A DNA stretch of 64,000 nt from Nocardiopsis eucommiae (GCA_018388625.1 CP074402.1:558001-622000); one strand, 5' to 3'. Numbered from the stretch's first letter, positions 44,763 through 53,505 are shown. The notes: generated by a model from the sequence alone, not told the origin. Made by a program: numbers and translations.

Positions 44763-45175
44763 AGCTTCCTCACACGGTCGGTTGGTGCTGATGGGCGGGT
44801 GCGGTGGGCCGTTCACGCAGCTCGGCGCGGTTTCACGGCACGGGTGACCGCGCCCTTTCGGGGCCGGACGGGGTGATGTGGTGACACGTTATCGGGTCGC
44901 CCCGCCACTGACTACGGACGGTACGTTCGTGCAGTCATGCGAGGATACTTCCTGTATGTCCAGGTCAGGGCTGGATATTACGCAGAGTGGGTACAAAGCC
45001 CCTAGACGGGGTATATCCGCTCGCTGGCTGGGTCGCTGACAACACTCTGGTCACAGCCGATAACTGATTTTTCATCCCCAGGTGGTTCCCCGGTACCCGT
45101 ATGCCGAAGCCACCGGGTCAGGGCTGCCCTGCTCCATGAGGGCGGGCCCCTGTCCAACCGCAGGAGAGGAGAGGC
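44763..45175. other. Divergent promoter region of plsX and the KamA-like gene
   Basis: 413 bases without a protein gene. The half nearer KamA has several A+T-richer islands (for example GGATACTTCCTGTATGTCC, a near-palindrome, and CTGATTTTTCATCC). CCCC-TAGAC-GGGG could form a small hairpin near 45000. I do not recognise a riboswitch. Confidence 0.4.
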
Positions 45176-46537
45176 GTGAGCGTAACGCCAGACGCGGCAC
45201 AGTCCGCGTCCGCCGGACGTCGGTTTCGTGCCTACACGACGAAACACCTTGACGAGCTCACGGCGCGAGCCGGTCTCGCGGCTGACGAGCAGCTCGCGGT
45301 CAAAGCGGTCGCGCACGTGCTGCCGTTCCGCGTCAACAGCTACGTCATCGACGAGCTGATCGACTGGGACGCCGCTCCCGACGATCCGATCTACCGCCTG
45401 GTCTTCCCTCAGGCCGACATGCTGCCCACGGACGACGTCTCCAGGATCGCGGACCTCATCAGCTCCGGCGCGGGCCGCAAGGAGCTCAACGAGGCCGCCA
45501 ACGGCGTCCGCGCCAAGCTGAACCCGCACCCGGCCGGGCAGATGGACCTCAACGTGCCCACCACGGGCAACGAGGAGCCCATCCCGGGTATCCAGCACAA
45601 GTACAAGGAGACGGTCCTCTTCTTCCCGAAGCAGGGCCAGACGTGTCACGCGTACTGCACCTACTGCTTCCGGTGGGCCCAGTTCGTCGGTGACGCCGAC
45701 CTGAAGTTCGCGTCGGGCGAGATCGACCAGATGGTCGACTACGTGCGCTCGCACCCCGAGGTCACCAGTGTCCTGTTCACCGGTGGCGACCCGATGATCA
45801 TGGGCGAGGGGGTCATCTCCCGCTACATCGAGCCGCTGCTGGAGATCGAGCACCTGGAGGCCATCCGGATCGGGACCAAGGCGCTGGCCTACTGGCCGCA
45901 GCGCTTCACCACCGACCCGGACGCGGACGACACGCTCCGCCTGTTCGAGAAGGTCGTGGCCTCGGGCAAGAACCTCGCGTTCATGGCCCACTTCTCGCAC
46001 CCGAACGAGATGAAGTCCGAGCTCGTGCAGGAGGCCGTGCGCCGCATCCGCGGCACGGGGGCGGTCATCCGCACCCAGGCCCCGCTGATCCGCACGATCA
46101 ACGACTCCTCGGCCACGTGGGAGGACATGTGGCGGACGCACCTGCGTCACGGCATGGTCCCCTACTACATGTTCGTCGAGCGTGACACGGGCCCGCAGGA
46201 CTACTTCGCGGTGCCGCTGGCCGAGGCCTACGACATCTTCCGGGGCGCCTACCAGAAGGTCTCGGGCCTGGCCCGGACCGTGCGCGGCCCGTCGATGTCG
46301 GCGACCCCCGGCAAGGTCTGCGTGGACGGCGTGACGGAGATCATGGGAGAGAAGGTCTTCGTCCTGCACTTCATCCAGGCGCGCGACCCGGAGCTGGTCG
46401 GCCAGCCCTTCTTCGCCAAGTACGACGAGAAGGCCGCCTGGCTGTTCGACCTCAAGCCCGCCCTCGGAGCCACCCACTTCCCGTGGGAGAACGCCCCGAT
46501 CGGCGCCAACGGCCTGGTCGACCCGGCCCGCCTCTAG
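45176..46537 (+). CDS. KamA-family radical SAM aminomutase
   Basis: 453 residues, uninterrupted. C157, C161 and C164 in TCHAYCTYCFRW bind the 4Fe-4S cluster that cleaves SAM. FTGGDPMIMGEG is the SAM-binding GGE-like strand. K380 in SATPGKVCVDG corresponds to the PLP lysine of lysine 2,3-aminomutase, although the usual PGGGGK is reduced to TPGK. The family moves an alpha-amino group of lysine, glutamate or arginine to the beta position. GGAGAGGAG before GTG 45176 is a strong ribosome site. No beta-lysine acetyltransferase gene or biosynthetic cluster is adjacent, so substrate and product are unknown. Confidence 0.87.
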   Translation: MSVTPDAAQSASAGRRFRAYTTKHLDELTARAGLAADEQLAVKAVAHVLPFRVNSYVIDELIDWDAAPDDPIYRLVFPQADMLPTDDVSRIADLISSGAGRKELNEAANGVRAKLNPHPAGQMDLNVPTTGNEEPIPGIQHKYKETVLFFPKQGQTCHAYCTYCFRWAQFVGDADLKFASGEIDQMVDYVRSHPEVTSVLFTGGDPMIMGEGVISRYIEPLLEIEHLEAIRIGTKALAYWPQRFTTDPDADDTLRLFEKVVASGKNLAFMAHFSHPNEMKSELVQEAVRRIRGTGAVIRTQAPLIRTINDSSATWEDMWRTHLRHGMVPYYMFVERDTGPQDYFAVPLAEAYDIFRGAYQKVSGLARTVRGPSMSATPGKVCVDGVTEIMGEKVFVLHFIQARDPELVGQPFFAKYDEKAAWLFDLKPALGATHFPWENAPIGANGLVDPARL

Positions 46538-46571
46538 CGGCGGCACCGCTCAGTCGGGCGGTGGCGACAGC

Positions 46572-46604
46572 GGAGCCCGGCACCCTGGTGGGGTGCCGGG
46601 CTCC
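46572..46604 (+). terminator. Intrinsic terminator of the KamA-like gene
   Basis: GGAGCCCGGCACCC pairs with GGGTGCCGGGCTCC around a short loop, 34 bases after the stop. Confidence 0.85.
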
Positions 46605-46607
46605 GTC

Positions 46608-46680
46608 CGTGTCCGCGTCGTGGACGGAAGGAGGCCGCCGTGGGACGGGTGTCGACCACGGGGCCGACGACGCGGACACG
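46608..46680. other. Nested inverted repeat, possible structured RNA
   Basis: Perfect 14-bp arms (CGTGTCCGCGTCGT at 46608-46621 and its complement at 46667-46680) enclose a second stem, CCGTGG with CCACGG, around the loop GACGGGTGTCGA. It lies between a terminator and the DUF397 gene and is not needed to end either. AAGGAGG lies within the internal loop. Confidence 0.4.
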
Positions 46681-46765
46681 GGTCCCGGAGTGGTCTGTGG
46701 TGGGGGAGGAGGGCCCCCGGGGCGCCGTGGTTCGGAGCGGTGCGTCGGGTCCGGCACCGCCCGGG

Positions 46766-46999
46766 TCAGTCCAGGAGCGCGTCGAAGTCGCCGGTCTTGG
46801 CGCCTCGGACGAAGGCCCTGATCTCGGCTGGCGTGTAGACCAGCGCGGGCCCCTCGGGATCGCGGGAGTTGCGTACGGCGATGTCACCGCCGGGCAGGGT
46901 CGCGACCTCCACGCAGTTGCCGTCCGGGTTGCTCCAACTGCTCTTGGTCCATGCGACCTCCAACCGGTCCGCGGGGACGCCGTTGTAGATCGGTTGCAT
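46766..46999 (-). CDS. DUF397 domain protein
   Basis: 77 residues. WTKSSWSNPDGNCVEVA and VAVRNSRDPEGP-like IAVRNSRDPEGP, then YTPAEIRAFVRGAKTGDFD, make this a clear DUF397 protein. These small actinobacterial proteins usually stand beside an HTH-DUF5753 regulator and modulate it, as in whiJ- and abaA-type loci controlling development and antibiotics. Here the HTH gene lies 430 bases upstream on the same strand, with a small orphan gene between. AGGAGG before the ATG at 46999 is a perfect ribosome site. Confidence 0.9.
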   Translation of the reverse strand: MQPIYNGVPADRLEVAWTKSSWSNPDGNCVEVATLPGGDIAVRNSRDPEGPALVYTPAEIRAFVRGAKTGDFDALLD

Positions 47000-47118
47000 C
47001 CTCAACCTCCTGGAAGTTCGGGGACAGGTGAGCGGGGTGTCCGCGGACGGCTCCTGCACGCCGTGACCGTCGGACCCGACCACCCGGGCACCGTCCATCC
47101 TGTCCAGGGAAGGGCGGT

Positions 47119-47352
47119 TTATTGGCGGGTGATCCCTTTGTCCCCATACGAGGCCAAAGCGTAGTCCATGCACGTGCATCGGTGATTGCATCCGTAATCA
47201 ACCCCCGACTGCTGCGCGGCGATGGCATCGAAGGAACCGCATGTCAGGACTAACGTGCCGGAGCCGTTGATGGTTCGGTGTTCCGTGATTGTTTCCCAGT
47301 CGTGGCCGAAGGCGGACACGAAAGCGACCCCGTGGGTACGCAGGGCGTTCAC
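47119..47352 (-). CDS. Hypothetical 77-residue cysteine-containing protein with a TTA codon
   Basis: I do not recognise it. The frame runs from GTG 47352 to TAA 47121-47119. Its third codon positions are mostly G or C but much less so than in neighbouring genes, as expected for a real gene of foreign origin. The C-terminal half has four cysteines (TCGSF and GCNHRCTCMD), which could bind metal. One leucine codon is TTA, the rare codon read by the developmental bldA tRNA in streptomycetes. There is no good ribosome site, so expression is uncertain. Confidence 0.45.
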   Translation of the reverse strand: MNALRTHGVAFVSAFGHDWETITEHRTINGSGTLVLTCGSFDAIAAQQSGVDYGCNHRCTCMDYALASYGDKGITRQ

Positions 47353-47428
47353 GGGGTCGCGGGGGTGCGGGGGCGGGCGAGCCGGTCGGTGGCTGTGCGC
47401 GGGCGGGTGCCCGCGGACCGGCTGGGAC

Positions 47429-48346
47429 CTAGGTCCCGTAGCGCTTGAGGAAGTCCTGGAGGAGATCCGGGGTCTGGCCCGGGAGGGGAGCCTGGGTGGC
47501 CAGGTGGTCCATGGTCTGCGCGTAGCGGCTGGTGTCGTCGAACTTGTCGAAGTAAAGGGCGCTGCTCAGCTGCTCCAGGTAGACCACGTCCGGCAGCTGC
47601 GGCGTGGGGAACCGCAGGATGCTGAACGGTCCGCCGGCGGCCGGGTGGCCGCCCATGGCGAACGTGGCGATCTGGAGGGTGATGTTGGGGCGGCGGGCCA
47701 TCTCCAGCAGGTGCTCGACCTGCTCCCGCATGACCTCGGCGCCACCGAAGGGGCGGTGCAGGACCGCCTCGTCGATGACCGCCCACAGGCGCGGCGGGTC
47801 GCCCTCGGCGGACGTGAAACGCCGTTGCCGATGCATGCGCATGTTCACGCGGCTGTTGACGTCCTCCTCGGACGTCGCCGTGCGCGAGAGCTGGATCACC
47901 GCTCGGGCGTAGGCCTCGGTCTGGAGGAGGCCGGGCACGAACTGGACCTCGAAGGTACGGATGACCGACGCGGCCTCCTCCAGGCCCACGTAGACGCCGA
48001 ACCACTGCGGCAGCACGTCGCCGTACTTGTGCCACCAGCCCTGGGCGTTGGCGCTGGAGATCATCCCGACCAGTGCCTCGCGCTGCGCGGGCTCCCGCAC
48101 CCCGTACAGCTTCAGCAGGTCGTCGACGTCCCGGTGCTTGAAGCTGACCTGGCCGAGCTCCATCCGGCTGATCTTGGCGTGGGAGGCCCGGATGGCGTAC
48201 CCGGCGTCCTCCCGGGAAATGCCCTTCTCCTGGCGCAAGCGCCGCAGCTGGGTGCCGAGCAGAATGCGCAGCACAGTGGGACCACCACTGGAATTGGCCA
48301 GGAAATCCTGTGTGACCTGGTGGTTCGGCGTTGGGTCTGCTACCAC
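47429..48346 (-). CDS. Helix-turn-helix regulator with DUF5753 (WhiJ/Scr1-like)
   Basis: 305 residues. An XRE-type helix-turn-helix near residues 30-85 (LGTQLRRLRQEKGISREDAG and HAKISRMELGQVSFKHRDVD) is followed by the DUF5753 ligand-like domain: YVGLEEAASVIRTFEVQFVP, GLLQTEAYARAVI, and later YLEQLSSALYFD. This is the WhiJ-like family, hundreds of which occur with DUF397 and HATPase partners in actinomycetes and affect differentiation. All three partner types are present within 3 kb here. It is divergent from the HATPase gene. Confidence 0.92.
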   Translation of the reverse strand: MVADPTPNHQVTQDFLANSSGGPTVLRILLGTQLRRLRQEKGISREDAGYAIRASHAKISRMELGQVSFKHRDVDDLLKLYGVREPAQREALVGMISSANAQGWWHKYGDVLPQWFGVYVGLEEAASVIRTFEVQFVPGLLQTEAYARAVIQLSRTATSEEDVNSRVNMRMHRQRRFTSAEGDPPRLWAVIDEAVLHRPFGGAEVMREQVEHLLEMARRPNITLQIATFAMGGHPAAGGPFSILRFPTPQLPDVVYLEQLSSALYFDKFDDTSRYAQTMDHLATQAPLPGQTPDLLQDFLKRYGT

Positions 48347-48648
48347 TTCGCCTCCCTATGGAGTGGTATTGGCGGGAGCGACCGCTCAGTATACCGATGT
48401 CGTTCTTCCGGGACAGGGGCGTCGAGCGCCGTTTCGAGCCTCAGTGAAGGGTACCGGCGAGAATCCCGGAAGACGGGCGGACGAATTCTTCGTGAGGGGG
48501 CCTACCGAAAGGGGGAGGGCTTCCTATAGTGTTGCCGAACGTTGAGCTGCACGTGCATCTGTGGTTTGCGTATGTAAGGAACACGTACGCCGGAGCAGAG
48601 CGCGGCACAGGCCGGACGCGCGAACCGACATCATCCGTGAGGACCGTG
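48347..48648. other. Divergent promoter region of the HTH and HATPase genes
   Basis: 302 bases. TATAGT (48522-48527) looks like a -10 box for the HATPase side. TGCACGTGCA, a perfect palindrome, lies at about 48551 and also at about 47169 within the orphan gene. The HATPase frame is open back to 48529, but I prefer the ATG with a ribosome site at 48649. Confidence 0.4.
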
Positions 48649-49199
48649 ATGAACACAGAGCTGGTGCCTTCGGAGCTGCACGCCGGGGCATCCTGGGGTC
48701 CGCACTCCCGGGCGCGCACGCCCGAGGCGACCCGGGGCGGGTGGTGGGACCCGTCGCTTGGCCGACTGGGCATCGGGGAGAGCACCCGCGCTCCTGGTGG
48801 CGCCGCCGCCTGTTACGGCGCGGTACCGGACTCGGTCCGGTCGGCGCGGGAGTTCGGCGCCGACAACCTGTCCGCGTGGGGACTCTCGCGGCTGGCCGAG
48901 GACCTTCGGCTCGTCATCTCCGAACTCGTCGGCAACGCGTGCCGTCACGCGGTCCGCGACGACCTCCCCGAGCGGACCCGGGTCACCCTCCAACTGCGGC
49001 CGTTCCCCGGGACGGCGCCGTGGTCTGCATGGTCGCGGACCCCAACCCGCGCGGTCCGGTCCGGGTCGAGGCGCACCATTTCGCCGAGTCGGGGCGCGGG
49101 CTCGGGCTGGTGGCCGCATTCAGTCGCGAATGGGGATGGAATCCCGTGGACGGTCACGGAAAGATCGTCTGGGCGATTTGCGGTTCTGATCCGTTCTGA
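48649..49199 (+). CDS. HATPase_c-type ATP-binding regulator (RsbW-like; one frameshift)
   Basis: About 183 residues. The ATPase domain has LVISELVGNACRHAV (N-box), MVADPNPRGP and ESGRGLGLVAAFSREWGW (G2 box), the layout of anti-sigma kinase-like proteins common in streptomycetes. One base is missing in CCCCGGG at 49005-49011; repaired, it reads FPGDGAVVCMVADPN. GAGGA before ATG 48649 supports the start. Position beside an HTH-DUF5753 gene, a DUF397 gene and a STAS gene suggests either a WhiJ-type triad or a partner switch with the STAS protein. Confidence 0.85.
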
Positions 49200-49346
49200 G
49201 GGTGCGCCGATTTCCACGGGAAACGGGCAACGGCCGCGTTCCGGGACAGCAGTGCAGCCCGCCGGTCCGAGTAGGCTGTCAAGGGCATGTCGGCATTTGA
49301 CCGACGGCGCCACAGACCCCACCGGCCCCGAACACGGGAGTAAGGC

Positions 49347-49706
49347 GTGGCCGTACTGGATCCCGACCAGGAGCACTTCCGCTGCGACGGCATGTCCGTC
49401 GTCCACCTCGAAGGCGAGATCGACATCGCCACGGCCGAGGGCGTCCACGCCCGGCTGGCCTCCTCGGTGATCGAGAACTGTACCGTCGTGGACCTCTCCG
49501 GGGTGGGCTTCATCGACGCCTCCGGGGTCAACGCCCTGGTCGGCGCCGTGCGGATCGCCTCCGGCTCCCAGCGCCACCTGCTCATCGCGAGCCCGCCCCG
49601 CCAGCTGAGCCGCATCCTGGACGTCCTGGACCTGCACGCCGTGCTTCCCACCCACGCCGACGTCGCCGCCGCCCGGTCCAGCCACGCCGCCCACGCCCTG
49701 CACTGA
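49347..49706 (+). CDS. STAS domain anti-sigma factor antagonist
   Basis: 119 residues. VVHLEGEIDIATAEGVHARL and DLSGVGFIDASGVNALVGAV are standard for RsbV/SpoIIAA-type proteins; the serine in DASG is the phosphorylation site. Unphosphorylated antagonist binds an anti-sigma kinase and frees a sigma factor. GGGAGTAAGG precedes GTG 49347. The upstream HATPase gene is a natural kinase, and the PP2C phosphatase at 25.8 kb a natural reactivator, both by inference. Convergent with glmS. Confidence 0.9.
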   Translation: MAVLDPDQEHFRCDGMSVVHLEGEIDIATAEGVHARLASSVIENCTVVDLSGVGFIDASGVNALVGAVRIASGSQRHLLIASPPRQLSRILDVLDLHAVLPTHADVAAARSSHAAHALH

Positions 49707-49715
49707 CCACGAGAA

Positions 49716-49756
49716 CGGGGCGCGCCGCCGGGGAGACCCCCGTGCGACACGCCCCG
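49716..49756. terminator. Hairpin between STAS and glmS genes
   Basis: CGGGGC pairs with GCCCCG, and an inner CGGGG with CCCCG around AGAC, between convergent stops. The stem has internal mismatches. Confidence 0.5.
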
Positions 49757-49769
49757 GACGTGTCGGGAC

Positions 49770-51623
49770 CTACTCCACGGTCACGCTCTTGGCGAGGTTG
49801 CGGGGCTGGTCGACGTCGTTGCCCTTGGCCAGGGCGAGCTCGCACGCGAACACCTGCATGGGGATCGTCGCGACGATCGGCTGGAGCAGGGTCGGCACCG
49901 CCGGGATCTCGATGAGCGAGTCCGAGTACGGACGCACCGACTCGTCGCCCTCCTCGGCGATCACGATGGTGCGGGCACCACGGGCACGCACCTCCTGGAT
50001 GTTCGAGACGATCTTGTCGTGCAGCACGCTGCGCCCCTTGGGCGAGGGCACCACGACGACTACCGGAAGACCGTCCTCGATGAGCGCGATCGAGCCGTGC
50101 TTGAGCTCACCGGCGGCGAACGCCTCGGCGTGCATGTACGCCAGCTCCTTGAGCTTGAGCGCGCCCTCCATCGCCACGGGGAAGCCCACGTGGCGGCCCA
50201 GGAACAGGACGGTTTTCTCGTCGGCCAGGGAACGGGCCAGCGCACGGACCGGCTCCACCGAGTCCAGGACCCGCTCGATCTGCTCCGGCATGGTGGCCAG
50301 CTGCGCGATCACGGCGTTGATCTCGTCACCGAACTTCATCCCGCGCACCTGGGCCAGGTACAGGCCGATCAGGTAGCAGGCGGCCAGCTGGGTGAGGAAG
50401 GTCTTGGTGGCGGCCACCCCGACCTCCGGACCGGCGTGCGTGTACAGCACGCCGTCGGACTCACGCGGGATCGTGGAGCCGTTGACGTTGCAGATCGCCA
50501 GCACGCGGGCGCGCTGCTCGCGGGCGTAGCGGACCGCCATCAGGGTGTCCATGCTCTCGCCGGACTGCGAGATGGCGATGACCAGGGTCTGCTGGTCCAG
50601 GATCGGGTCGCGGTAGCGGAACTCGCTGGCGACCTCCACCTCGCAGGGGATCCGGCACCAGTGCTCGATCGCGTACTTGGCGATCAGGCCCGCGTGATAC
50701 GACGTGCCGCACGCGATGATGACGATCTTCTCGACCGACCGCAGCTCGGCGGGGGTCAGCCGCATCTCGTCCAGGGTGAGCTGGCCGTCGACCGAGACCC
50801 GGCCCAGGAGCGTGTCCGCGACAGCCTTGGGCTGCTCGACGATCTCCTTGAGCATGAAGTAGTCGAAGCCGTCCTTCTCCGCCGCCGAGGCGTCCCAGTC
50901 CACGTGGTACTCACGCACGTCCACCGGGTTGCCCTCGTAGTCGGTGACGACCACGGAGTCGGCGCGCAGCTCCACGACCTGGTCCTGGCCCAGCTCGACC
51001 GCCTCGCGGGTGTGGGCGATGAACGCCGCCACGTCGCTGGCCAGGAAGTTCTCGCCCTCGCCGCGACCGACGACCAGCGGCGAGTTGCGGCGCGCCGCGA
51101 CGACCAGGTCGGGGTCGTCGGTGGAGACGGCGACCAGCGTGAAGGCGCCCTCCAGCCGCTTGCACACCTCGCGCATGGCCCCGGGCAGGTCACCGTCGCC
51201 GCGCCGCTCCAGCTCCTTGCTGAGCAGGTGGGAGGAGACCTCGGTGTCGGTCTCGGACAGGAACTTGCAGCCCTGCTCCTCCAACTCGGCCCGGAGGGCG
51301 GCGAAGTTCTCGATGATGCCGTTGTGGACGACGGCCACCCGGTTGTCGTTGTCGACGTGGGGGTGGGCGTTCACGTCGTTGGGTGCGCCGTGCGTGGCCC
51401 AACGGGTGTGACCGATCCCGGCTCCCTCACCGGAGACAGGGTGTTCCTCCAGAGCCTGGCGAAGGTTGGCGAGCTTGCCCGCCCGCTTCTCGGAGCGCAG
51501 GGTTCCCTCACCCAGCACAGCGACACCCGCGGAGTCATATCCGCGGTACTCCAACCTCGCGAGGCCGTTCACCACGACCTCAAGCGCCGGTTGCGGCCCG
51601 ACGTAGCCAACGATTCCGCACAT
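49770..51623 (-). CDS. glmS: Glutamine-fructose-6-phosphate aminotransferase
   Basis: 617 residues from ATG 51623, uninterrupted. It makes glucosamine 6-phosphate for peptidoglycan. The nucleophile is C2 in MCGIVGYVG, with GIGHTRWATHG and HNGIIENFAALR in the glutaminase half; the isomerase half has IACGTSYHAGLIAKY and ISQSGESMDTLMAV. It ends AKSVTVE as usual. TACGCT seven bases before the ATG suggests a leaderless message. Two GntR-type palindromes resembling DasR sites lie just upstream. No glmS ribozyme is present, as expected outside Firmicutes. Confidence 0.96.
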   Translation of the reverse strand: MCGIVGYVGPQPALEVVVNGLARLEYRGYDSAGVAVLGEGTLRSEKRAGKLANLRQALEEHPVSGEGAGIGHTRWATHGAPNDVNAHPHVDNDNRVAVVHNGIIENFAALRAELEEQGCKFLSETDTEVSSHLLSKELERRGDGDLPGAMREVCKRLEGAFTLVAVSTDDPDLVVAARRNSPLVVGRGEGENFLASDVAAFIAHTREAVELGQDQVVELRADSVVVTDYEGNPVDVREYHVDWDASAAEKDGFDYFMLKEIVEQPKAVADTLLGRVSVDGQLTLDEMRLTPAELRSVEKIVIIACGTSYHAGLIAKYAIEHWCRIPCEVEVASEFRYRDPILDQQTLVIAISQSGESMDTLMAVRYAREQRARVLAICNVNGSTIPRESDGVLYTHAGPEVGVAATKTFLTQLAACYLIGLYLAQVRGMKFGDEINAVIAQLATMPEQIERVLDSVEPVRALARSLADEKTVLFLGRHVGFPVAMEGALKLKELAYMHAEAFAAGELKHGSIALIEDGLPVVVVVPSPKGRSVLHDKIVSNIQEVRARGARTIVIAEEGDESVRPYSDSLIEIPAVPTLLQPIVATIPMQVFACELALAKGNDVDQPRNLAKSVTVE

Positions 51624-51630
51624 GGGCGCC

Positions 51631-51636
51631 AGCGTA
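51631..51636 (-). promoter_or_regulatory. -10 box of glmS (leaderless)
   Basis: TACGCT on the minus strand, seven bases before the ATG at 51623. Confidence 0.5.
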
Positions 51637-51665
51637 AGCCAAAAGATGTCCGGAATCGACCAACC

Positions 51666-51713
51666 AGTGGTACATACCAATAGGTATTTTCCCAGGTGGC
51701 GGTATAGACCATT
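51666..51713. promoter_or_regulatory. Two GntR-type (DasR-like) palindromes upstream of glmS
   Basis: AGTGGTACATACCAAT (51666-51681) matches 12 of 16, and GGCGGTATAGACCATT (51698-51713) 11 of 16, positions of the streptomycete DasR consensus ACTGGTCTAGACCAAT as I remember it. The second is also half of a larger imperfect repeat reaching TGGTGTATCC. DasR responds to glucosamine 6-phosphate, the product of GlmS, which makes this plausible; binding is inferred. Confidence 0.5.
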
Positions 51714-51902
51714 TGGTGTATCCGAGGTGGACCACGCAGGTGGGAGGGTGGGGGAGGGCGCCGAGTGGAACCGGTTCCCACCCCGACGAACCCACCCAAA
51801 AACCTTGCGTGTCGCCCGCGTGAACGTGTGGTGTCCGGCACGTTCCGCCTCCGCGTCGGACAATCGGGGGACCGGCTGCCCGGAGTGGGGGAGCGCCTCG
51901 TC

Positions 51903-51908
51903 TAAGGT
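51903..51908 (+). promoter_or_regulatory. -10 box of coaA (leaderless)
   Basis: TAAGGT lies eight bases before the GTG at 51917; no ribosome site. Confidence 0.45.
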
Positions 51909-51916
51909 GGTCAACC

Positions 51917-52861
51917 GTGTCTCACGCGACGAAGAACGGCATCTCCTCGCCGTACGTGGAACTGGACCGGGCGGCCTGGGCCGCGCTCCGGGCCTCCACG
52001 CCCCTGTCCCTGACCGAGGCCGACCTCAGCGACCTGCGAGGTACCAACGACCCCACCTCCCTCGACGAGGTCCGCGACATCTACCTGCCTCTCTCCCGGC
52101 TGCTCAACCTCTACGTGGGCGCGACGCAGCAGCGGCACGCCGCGGTGCGCGCCTTCCTCGGGGAGTCGGACCGGCCGTCGCCGTTCATCATCGGCGTGGC
52201 GGGCAGCGTCGCCGTGGGCAAGTCCACCACGGCGCGCCTGCTGCGCTCCCTGCTCGCGCAGTGGCCCAACCACCCGGACGTCGAGCTCGTCAGCACGGAC
52301 AACTTCCTCCACCCGAACTCCGTCCTCCAGGCGCGCGGGCTCATGCGCCGCAAGGGGTTCCCGGAGAGCTACGACCGGCGCGCGCTGGTCCGGTTCGTGT
52401 CGGAGATGAAGGCCGGAGCCGACCGCCTCGACATCCCCGTGTACTCCCACCTGCACTACGACGTCGTGCCCGGCGAGCGCCAGACCGTGCACCGCCCCGA
52501 CATCCTCATCGTCGAGGGCATCAACGTGCTCCAGCCCGCGACGGCGGGACGGCTCGCGGTCGCCGACTTCTTCGACTACTCCATCTACGTCGACGCCAAG
52601 GTGGACAACGTCCGCAGCTGGTACCTGGACCGGTTCCGGGAGCTGCGGCGGACCGCCTTCTCCGACCCCCGCTCCTACTTCCACCACATGGCCACCACCA
52701 TCGAGGAGACCCAGGCCCTGGAGTTCGCCGCCAACACCTGGGAGACCATCAACGAGGTCAACCTCGTGGAGAACATCCGCCCGACCCGGGGCCGGGCCAC
52801 CCTCGTGCTGTTCAAGGGCGACGACCACCGCGTCAGCCGTGTGCGCCTGCGCAAGACCTGA
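51917..52861 (+). CDS. coaA: Pantothenate kinase, type I
   Basis: 314 residues. It phosphorylates pantothenate, the first step of coenzyme A synthesis. The P-loop [12 protein letters not shown] occupies residues 93-104; [37 protein letters not shown] and [10 protein letters not shown] are the other family landmarks. GTG 51917 has no ribosome site but a -10 box eight bases upstream. It is divergent from glmS, with the DasR-like sites between them. Confidence 0.95.
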   Translation: MSHATKNGISSPYVELDRAAWAALRASTPLSLTEADLSDLRGTNDPTSLDEVRDIYLPLSRLLNLYVGATQQRHAAVRAFLGESDRPSPFIIGVAGSVAVGKSTTARLLRSLLAQWPNHPDVELVSTDNFLHPNSVLQARGLMRRKGFPESYDRRALVRFVSEMKAGADRLDIPVYSHLHYDVVPGERQTVHRPDILIVEGINVLQPATAGRLAVADFFDYSIYVDAKVDNVRSWYLDRFRELRRTAFSDPRSYFHHMATTIEETQALEFAANTWETINEVNLVENIRPTRGRATLVLFKGDDHRVSRVRLRKT

Positions 52862-53036
52862 ACGGTCCCCGGCCTCCCCGCCGCCTCCGCGGTCGGGAGG
52901 TCCGGTACCCGTTCGGTCGGCGGTGTGACCGGGGTCCCACGGCTCCCCGCCGGGTCGGACCCGAGGTGAACGGGGCTCCGGCGGAGCGGCCGGACGGACA
53001 ATCCGGCTAACGGCCCCGTGCTCCCCGCCTCATGGT

Positions 53037-53042
53037 TACCGT
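53037..53042 (+). promoter_or_regulatory. -10 box of the 101-residue gene (leaderless)
   Basis: TACCGT lies six bases before the ATG at 53049. Confidence 0.4.
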
Positions 53043-53048
53043 GACCCT

Positions 53049-53354
53049 ATGGCCACTCCTCACGAGTACGTCCCCACCCCCACCGAGGTCGTCGCGTCGT
53101 GGATCCCGCATGACGCCCGCTGGGACAAACAGGCCCGCGCCGCCGCCCGCAGGGGTGTCACCGAACTGCGGCAGTACGTGGTCGGACTGGTCTCCGACTA
53201 CCGCGACGGCGGTGTCGAGCTCACCGACGAGTACGACCGGCGGACCATCGACGCCGTCATCGAGGACGTGGAGCTCGGCGGCGGCCTCGGCCGTGTGCGC
53301 TGGGACGGCGTCCGGGACGCGATGCTCACTCCGGACCGCTCCGGCGTCTGGTAG
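53049..53354 (+). CDS. Hypothetical 101-residue protein
   Basis: I do not recognise a family. The protein is soluble and acidic, with alternating helical stretches (WDKQARAAARRGVTELRQYV, ELTDEYDRRTIDAVIEDVEL) and a conserved-looking end GRVRWDGVRDAML. Codon use is strongly G/C at third positions, as in real genes here. A -10-like box directly before the ATG suggests leaderless expression. It stands alone between coaA and the HelD-like gene. Confidence 0.6.
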   Translation: MATPHEYVPTPTEVVASWIPHDARWDKQARAAARRGVTELRQYVVGLVSDYRDGGVELTDEYDRRTIDAVIEDVELGGGLGRVRWDGVRDAMLTPDRSGVW

Positions 53355-53505
53355 CTCGGGTAGGCTCACGGGTTCGGCATCACCGACTCCCCGGGGTCGT
53401 GGTGCGCGCTCATGGATCGGAACGAACCGGGCCCTCGCGGCGACCGGGGCGGGACCGCGCGCACGCGTGAGGTCGCGTCCTGTCCCGCCGAACCACGAGG
53501 TCCCC

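Noticed and set aside
44763..45175. A riboswitch or small gene ahead of the KamA-like gene
   Set aside because: Some short palindromes and A+T islands are present, but no known lysine or cobalamin riboswitch core and no frame with coding-type bias.
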